From positions 124,001 through 188,000 of the forward strand of contig MCGT01000034.1 in NCBI GenBank assembly GCA_002104935.1: a stretch of 64,000 nucleotides of DNA. Direction: 5' to 3'. Of the stretch, positions 57,301 through 64,000 are shown in pieces. The stretch is from Hesseltinella vesiculosa. Lineage: Eukaryota; Mucoromycota; Mucoromycetes; Mucorales; Cunninghamellaceae. Position numbers and translations under genes: made by a program. The notes beneath the pieces are model-generated. The model had not been told where the DNA came from. It made no database searches and saw only the letters and a program-made list of their open reading frames with translations. Within the stretch, counting starts at the first letter, position 1. Each line of letters opens with the position of its first letter.

Positions 57301-59164
57301 ACGGCTCTGATGGGCTCCTCTGGCGCCGGCAAAACCACCCTCCTGGACGTCCTCGCTCGCCGCAAAACCATCGGCAAGGTCGACGGCCGTGTCTACCTCA
57401 ATGGCGAAGCTCTCCTCTGTGACTTTGAGCGCATCACCGGCTACTGTGAACAAATGGATGTGCACCAGCCCGCCGTCACCGTCCGTGAAGCCCTCCGCTT
57501 CTCTGCCTATCTCCGCCAACCCGCCGACGTCCCCCAGGCCGAAAAGGACGACTATGTCGAAAAGATCATCATCTTGCTCGAAATGGAAGACATTGCCGAC
57601 GCCCAAATCGGTGACGTCGAAGCCGGCTTTGGTATCTCTGTTGAAGAACGCAAGCGCCTCACCATCGCCATGGAACTTGTTGGCAAGCCCCAGCTGCTCT
57701 TCCTCGACGAACCCACCTCGGGTCTCGATGCCCAGTCGTCCTACAACATCATCCGCTTTATCCGCAAGCTCGCCGACGCTGGCTGGCCCGTTCTCTGCAC
57801 CATCCATCAACCCTCTGCTGTCCTCTTTGAACACTTTGACCACCTGCTCCTGCTCGTCCGTGGCGGCCGCACTGCCTACCATGGCGAAATCGGCCCTGAT
57901 GCCCGCGTCATGATCGACTACTTTGAATCCAATGGCGGCCCCAAGTGCTCACCCTCTGCCAACCCTGCTGAATACATCCTCGAAGTCGTCGGTGCCGGCA
58001 CGTCTGGCAAGGTCACCAAGGACTGGGCTGACGTCTGGGCCTCCTCCAAGGAAGCCAAAGCCCTCCACGAGGAACTCGAAGAGATTCACAACACTGCTGA
58101 CCAAAACCCCTCCCGCCCTGCCGCCGCCTATGCCACCGGCTTCCTCAACCAATTCAAGCTAGTCTACAAACGCATGGCCACCGCCTACTGGCGCTCCCCT
58201 GACTACAACATTGGTCGCTTCATCAACATTGGCCTCGTTGGTATTGTCACCGGCTTCACCTACTGGAAACTCGGCAACACCGTCTCTGACCTCCAAAACA
58301 AACTCTTTGCCCTCTTCTCCACCTTCATCATGGCCTTCACCATCATTATTCTTGCCCAACCGAAATTCATGATTGAAAGAATGTACATGCGCCGCGATCT
58401 CGCCAGCAAATACTACTCTTGGCTGCCTTGGGGCATCTCCGCTCTCCTGGTCGAAATCCCCTACATCTTTGTCTACTCTGCACTCTTCATGTGCACCTTG
58501 TATTGGACTTCTGGCATGAGCAACACCGCTGAAGCCTGTGGCTACTTCTATATCCTCTTCTCCATGCTCGTCTTGTGGGCTTACACTCTGGGTTTCATCA
58601 TCGCCGGCTTCTGTGAAGTACCCACCATGGCAGCTGTGATTAACCCCCTGGTTATTAGTTGCTTGATCTTATTTGCTGGTTTGATGCAGGTAAGGATAGG
58701 CAGCACAGCAATATCTAGAAGAAAGAAGAAAAAAAAAACTTACCCTCCTCTTTTTACAGTCTCCTGCTTCGATGCCCAAATTCTGGAGCTCCTGGGTGTA
58801 CTGGCTTGATCCTTTCCATTACTACATTGAAGGTCTTGCTGTGAATGAGCTGGAACATTTGGTAGTTGAATGCACAGATTCCGACCTTGTCAAGTTTAGC
58901 CCTCCTCCTGGTCAAACGTGTGGCGACTACACCAAGGCCTTCTTCTCTTACGGCGCCCCTGGTTACATTGCCAACCCCAACGACACCCAGCCTGCACAAT
59001 GTGGCTACTGTCCTTTTGCCACTGGTCCCGAATTCTTCGAATCTCGATTCCAATGGAGCGCTGGTGACAAGTGGCGCAACTTTGGTATCCTGTGTGCCTT
59101 CTTTATTTTCAACTGCTTTGTCTTCCTTGGTCTCGTTTACTGGAAGAGAAAAGGCCGTCGTTAA
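54339..59164 (+). CDS. PDR-type (ABCG) full-size ABC transporter
   Basis: Eight exons: 54339-54471, 54521-54723, 54853-55182, 55239-55742, 55797-56202, 56268-56441, 56510-58689, 58760-59164; 1444 residues. Layout NBD1-TMD1-NBD2-TMD2. NBD1 has the fungal PDR Walker A with Cys for Lys (GRPGAGCTS, 167-175), signature LSGGERKRLSIAE and a Walker B NCWDCSTRGLDA. NBD2 has a full Walker A (GSSGAGKTT, about 852-860), Walker B LLFLDEPTSGLDAQSS and a degenerate signature ISVEERKRLTIA. This asymmetry is standard for PDR pumps such as Pdr5/Cdr1. Plasma-membrane efflux of hydrophobic compounds, including azoles, is the family role. The large seventh exon (2,180 bases) and dense C-ending codons suggest high expression. 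Confidence 0.93.
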
Positions 59165-59893
59165 TCCCCCTCACTTTTTTTTTTTTTCATCCACATTGCC
59201 CTTTACTACTCCAATCGTTTGTATAGCATATCAACATTACCGCATAATAATAAAAATTGTCATTTTCCATGCAGAAGACCTCCAAGATCCGAAATTCATC
59301 TCAGACCTTTCATGCAGAACACGCCCCTCGAGGTCTTGCAGCATGTTACCTCAGAGGTCAGTGCTTAAAGCTAAATCTTTGCCAGAGATTGGAGCATGCT
59401 GAAGCATCTGTTGACACTGACAGGCCATGAAGACAACGAGAGAGCCAGTTCTGGATGACTACTTCTTTTTCATCCTTGTTACTATTTTTTTTTTTTTTTT
59501 TTTTTGCAGCGCGGTGAACGTGGAGGGGGGCGAAGGAGAGAACTACCAATTTAATCTCATCATTTCACCTCATTTCATTTCAACATCACAATGAAAGAGC
59601 TGATTAAAGTGGATATACAGTAAATGTGTGTACCTGCCAGTAAAGACCAAAGTGTGTTCGTAGGGAAGGCAACATGAAAGAAGAATTGTAAAATAGGTAA
59701 TTCTCCAGACACTGAAAGGAAGGGCTAGAAGGCTGGCAAAGACACACCGTAAGAATGTGCACAGACCACTTTCACCCATCATGGTAATCTTAAGCCCCTC
59801 ATTTTTTACACTGGGTTCTGTATTTATTATTTATATGAGTTAATGGGGGGGGATCTAAGAGGAAAATATGATTTCAGAATAGGAGGAGCGTGT
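59165..59893. other. convergent spacer between the two ABC genes
   Basis: 3' regions of the tail-to-tail paralogs. AATAATAAAAATTG near 59245 may serve as poly-A signal for the first gene. No gene is supported. Confidence 0.5.
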
Positions 59894-62800
59894 TTAACGA
59901 CGGCCCTTTCTGAAAATGTAGACGAAACCGGCAAAGGCAAAGATGTTGAAGATCCAATAGGCACACAGGATGCCAAAATCTCTCCAACGGTTATCAATGG
60001 ACCAGCCGATGTTGGTTTCAAAGAAATCGTCACCAACAGTGTACTGGCAGTAGTTGCAAGAGCCAGTGGCATTGTCGTCTTGGATATAACCAAGGTTGCC
60101 GGCAGCAAAGAAGTCCTTGAAATAGGCGCCACATGTCTGGCCGGGAGGAGCGTTGATAGGGATCCAGTCGCCATCACCACAAATGACAGGAACGCCACTC
60201 ATCACATTCACTACGAGGCCCTCCATCAGATAATGGTAAGGATCCTACAGAAGTAACGAACAGGGTGAGAATGAGAAATTGACTGTGTCATTCTTTTTTT
60301 TTTCTGCTACTTACCAATGGGTACATCCAAACTCGCCAAAAGTAGGGCATTGCCTTTGGAGGTTGCATGAGACCACAGAAGAGGATAAGGAAGGATGTGA
60401 AGAAGGGGTTCACAACGCTTGCCATAGGAGGAGTGGCTGAGAATGCTGCGATGAGAAAACCAAGTGATACCGAGTAGAATAGGAACACAATGAAATGGAT
60501 GTAGAAGAAGCCGATATTCATGGATTCGTTCTGGAGGCCGGCAGTCCAATAGAAGCAGAAGAGGAAGACGGTACCAGAGACGATGAGATAAGGAATTTCG
60601 ACCAAGATACAGGAGAGAGCAAAGGGTGCCCAGCCATAGTATTTGGAGGCCGTTTCTCGGCGGAACCAGAGGCGTTCCTGGAGAGAGAGAAAGAAAAAAG
60701 GTAAGATGAGAAGAGTAAGAGAGAAGGGTTTGGACTTGCCTGCATGAAACGAGGCTGGGCAAGGATGATAAGGGCATTGGACATGAGAAGGGTGGTGAAG
60801 ACCGAGAACATTCGGTTTTGCATAGCAGAGGGCGAGTTTCCGAGCTAAGGGATGGAAGAGTGAATACAGCAAACATGAGAGAGTGAGAGGGCGGCTTACC
60901 TTCCAGAAGGAGAAACCAGAGATAAGGCCAATGAAGACGACGTTGAAGAAACGGCCCATATTGTATGCGGGAGAGCGCCACCAACTGACGTTCATACGCT
61001 TGTAAACGATGAGGAATTGCTGCCAGAAGGTCTGGGCATAGTTGCTGACGTGCTTGCGACGAGGGAGAATGTTGGTATGGATCTGTTCCAGTTCTTCTTG
61101 CAGAGAGCTGGCTTGGGGTGAGTTGGCCCAGACCTCGGCCCAGTCTTGGGTGACCTTGGCAGCGGTGCCAGCACCAACGCATTCCAGGATGTATTCAGCA
61201 GGGTTGGCAGAGGGTGAGCACTTGGGGCCGCCATTGGATTCAAAGTAGTCGATCATGACGCGGGCATCAGGGCCGATTTCGCCATAGTAGGCAGTGCGGC
61301 CGCCACGGACGAGCAGGAGCAGGTGGTCGAAATGTTCAAAAAGGGTGGCAGAGGGTTGATGGATGGTGCAGAGAACGGGCCAGCCAGCGTCGGCGAGCTT
61401 GCGGATAAAGCGGATGATGTTGTAGGACGACTGGGCGTCGAGACCCGAGGTGGGTTCGTCAAGGAACAGCAGCTTGGGCTTGCCGACGAGTTCAGTGGCA
61501 ATGGTAAGGCGCTTGCGTTCTTCGACGGAAATACCGATGCCGGCTTCCAGGTCGCCGACAAGGGCATCGGCAATGCGTTCCATTTCCATGAGCTTGATGA
61601 TTTGTTCGACATAGTCGTTCTTGCTTTCTGTGGAGACGTCGGCAGGTTGGCGGAGATAGGCAGAGAACCGCAGGGCTTCGCGGACGGTGGCGTTCGGGTT
61701 GTGCACATCCATCTGCTCACAGTAGCCTGTGACACGTTCGAAATCGTTGCCAAGAGGTTCCCCGTTCATGTAGACACGGCCTTCGATTTTGCCAATCGTC
61801 TTGCGCTGAGCAAGCACATCCAGGAGTGTGGTTTTACCGGCGCCAGAGGAACCCATCAATGCGGTAAGATGACCAGGACGCACGATGCCGCCGATGTCAT
61901 TCAACAGTTGACGCTTGCCGCCCTTGACGGGGACAGTGTAATCGATGTGCTGCCAAGAGAAGGTGGTGCCGTCGGTCACGGCTTCCATGGCCTCATCGTC
62001 GACAGTGATGGTCTGGTTGAGCATGTCGTCTTCGCTTTTTTCCTTGGGTGCGCATCCACGTTTATAGACCTTGGTGATGGACCCTTCCTTGTTGAGTTCG
62101 ACGTACTCCATCGCCAGGGCAGTCATCACAGTGAAGAAAATGAAGAACAGCAATACAGCTACAAAATCAATCCAGCGCTGCCAAGTCTATTGAAAAAAGA
62201 AAAAAAATAATGAGAATTGAGCTTTCGTCTATTTGTGTGTATGTTCGTTACGGACCTCATAGCCGTAACCGGTGTGGAGGAAATCATCGCCCAGGACAGT
62301 GGTTTGGCCAGGGACGGCACCAGGCAGAGCGCAGGTTTGATAGTTCGAGTCGGTGTAAGAGGAGCCATGAGGAACCATGCCAACGACGCTACAGTCAAAA
62401 TGCTTTCCGGTCATTTCGTTTGACAAAAGGGCCTTGTAACCGTAGGCCAGAGGGTTGATCCAGTAGATCCAAAACAGCCAGGGGTGCATGTTGCGGTAGG
62501 GAACTGGTTGAAAGAGGTTAAAAAATGCCATGCTGAGCCAACGGTAGGAGGGGCTGCTTACTCTGATAACCGGAATACACCAAACAAGCAATCAAGACGA
62601 TGGACGACAGTTGTGAGGCAGTAAAAAAGTTGGGAGAGATGGAGCCCCAGAATCGGAAGAACCCATTCATACACATGTTGGTGACAACAAGCACCAGGAA
62701 GAATGTGAAGAACTACAAAAAAAAAAAAAAAAAAAAAGTGAGCGAACGCTGGGGGAATTAAAAGGGCGACATACGTTGCCAGCATTGAGAGTAAAGCCCA

Positions 62801-63971
62801 TCATAAAGTACACGATGAGTTCAAAGATCGCGACTTGGACGAGAGCCAAAGGGATATCAGCAATGACTTGAGCGATGTAAAAGGCAGAGGGATGGTAGAG
62901 GGCATAATGCTTATGCTTTTCGAGGACGCGGCGGCCCTGCATAAAGGCAGCAAGTTCAGATTGGGCAATGAGGGCGTTGAAAAGAAGGGAGAACAGGATG
63001 GCACCACCGCGAGAGAATGTACCAGTGCTGTCCAAGGGCAGCATGTAAAAGACAGAAGCCATGATCAGACCCTTGACAATAAGACCACCGTAGCGGGAAA
63101 TCAAGGCGCCTTTGTCACCGGAAATGAGTTGGAATTGGCGAACCGTGAGGGACGTGACTTGTTGATAATAAGTTGAGACAAATGGCGAGCGTTTGGAAGC
63201 ATGCTTTTGATGGGCCTCAACCACTGCTTGACGGAAGTGTTCTGCAGGGTTGCTGGCGTTGATTTTAGCTTCGTAGTCTTCGCGCTCCTTCATCAGAGCA
63301 TTGTGTACATGACTTTCCTTGTACACGCGTTCAAATTGGACCGAGTTGAGAGGGACTTTTTCTTCAAAACCTGGCTTCATTTGACGTTCGTTGGCGTTAC
63401 ACAGACCCGTCAACTATGGAGATAGAAATGAGTTGGGTGGACGAGCAAAGCACAAAAACTTACAAAATCGGGGATGCTCTTGCGTTCAGGGCAATAAAAG
63501 CCTATGTCTTCGAAATAAGACTTGGCAGTAGAGGTAGGACCAAAGTAGATGCAACGACCTTCGTCTAGGACCATGACCTTGTCGAAAAGGTGAAAGATGC
63601 TGTCCGATGCCTGGTACAGGGTGGCAACCGTGGTTTTGTGAAGAATGTCGGTCATGATACGGAGCGACCGAACGTAATCCAATGCAGAGGAAGCATCCAA
63701 ACCACGGGTGGAACAATCCCAACAGTTGATGGAGCTGCGTGTTGTCATTTGTTCGGCAATGGACAGACGCTTGCGTTCACCACCAGAAAGACCACGGACA
63801 AAAGCGTTTCCGACCATGGTGTTCATTTGCTTGGTCAGCCCGAGCATGTTGCCTAGCATGTACAGGACCTTGTTGACGAATTCCTTTCGTGTTTCATCGG
63901 GCAAACGTTTTCCGGGAGTCTTGTTCTTGAGAGCAAACGTCAGTGTTTGTTTCGCAGTCAAAGTTGGGTAA
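59894..63971 (-). CDS. PDR-type ABC transporter paralog, 5'-truncated by the window
   Basis: Eight exons in the window (minus): 63971-63464, 63413-62775, 62712-62562, 62503-62256, 62186-60900, 60844-60740, 60677-60315, 60244-59894. The first exons, including NBD1 Walker A, lie beyond base 64000. Visible: NBD1 signature LSGGERKRLSIAE and WDCSTRGLDA, first TMD, NBD2 Walker A GSSGAGKTT, Walker B LFLDEPTSGLDAQSS, second TMD and the same C-terminal end RKGRR as its neighbour. Its intron pattern differs from the neighbour: two introns are missing (at FSRGGA and LVQVAI) and several others are present only here. The intron after FMQ has a GC donor (CAG/GCAAGT). Efflux pump by family. Confidence 0.92.
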
Positions 63972-64000
63972 CTGTGATGTTGGAAAAAGAGATTAGATCA

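Noticed and set aside
56395..57882. A 495-codon open frame antisense to the first ABC transporter
   Set aside because: It mirrors the large seventh exon, where C-ending codons leave the opposite strand free of stops. It has no splice context and no family signal of its own.
61323..62210. A 295-codon plus-strand frame across the second ABC gene
   Set aside because: It is the antisense shadow of the NBD2 exon, with the same Asp/Gly/Val-rich composition as the shadow in the other paralog.
1..64000. CRISPR arrays, bacterial operons, rRNA genes, telomere repeats
   Set aside because: None seen. The intron-rich gene structure is eukaryotic and no regularly spaced direct repeats occur.

Overview
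The window is nuclear DNA of a fungus, most likely an early-diverging filamentous lineage of the Mucoromycota (Mucorales-like). Genes are packed on both strands and broken by many short GT-AG introns of roughly 45-120 bases, often with long T runs before the acceptor. Typical fungal genes (PEX14, IML2, PPG1, MEX67, PDR-type ABC pumps) sit beside genes missing from budding yeast, such as Integrator subunit 7 and a SAP-domain ERI1 exonuclease. About 107 introns could be placed by keeping frame and protein family continuous; four use a GC donor. The assignment to Mucoromycota is inference.

Layout. 0-2 kb: two tandem genes for small secreted Cys-containing proteins, the first cut by the window edge. 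2-5 kb: a 1-kb near-perfect palindrome, a broken pogo/Tigger-type transposase, and two copies of a dispersed repeat. 5-28 kb: a gene-dense block with an OMS1-like methyltransferase, a homeobox factor, a kinase-like protein lacking the N-lobe, two odd adjoining ORFs, a coiled-coil protein, INTS7, a GDSL hydrolase, a HAD hydrolase, ERI1, an SLC7/LAT-type amino acid permease, an ankyrin protein, prefoldin subunit 1, an AIRAPL-like AN1 protein and a membrane protein whose ends do not resolve. 28.8-34.8 kb: a gene-poor block with locally duplicated segments, three more copies of the dispersed repeat and only fragments of coding sequence. 34.8-51.7 kb: PEX14, PPG1, MEX67, a PHD-finger protein, a PQ-loop membrane protein, glutamate decarboxylase, an MFS transporter and IML2. 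51.7-54.3 kb: mostly non-coding. 54.3-64 kb: two paralogous full-size PDR-type ABC transporters arranged tail to tail, the second running off the window.

Most genes are unrelated housekeeping functions and form no pathway. Links worth noting are the two drug-pump paralogs plus an MFS exporter, and an ERI1-type RNA exonuclease in the same region as a long palindrome that could yield double-stranded RNA. Several gene pairs share short divergent promoters (INTS7/GDSL, PFD1/AN1, PEX14/PPG1). Exon borders were set by eye from splice signals, reading frame and family similarity; all functional names rest on recalled family motifs, not on a database search.
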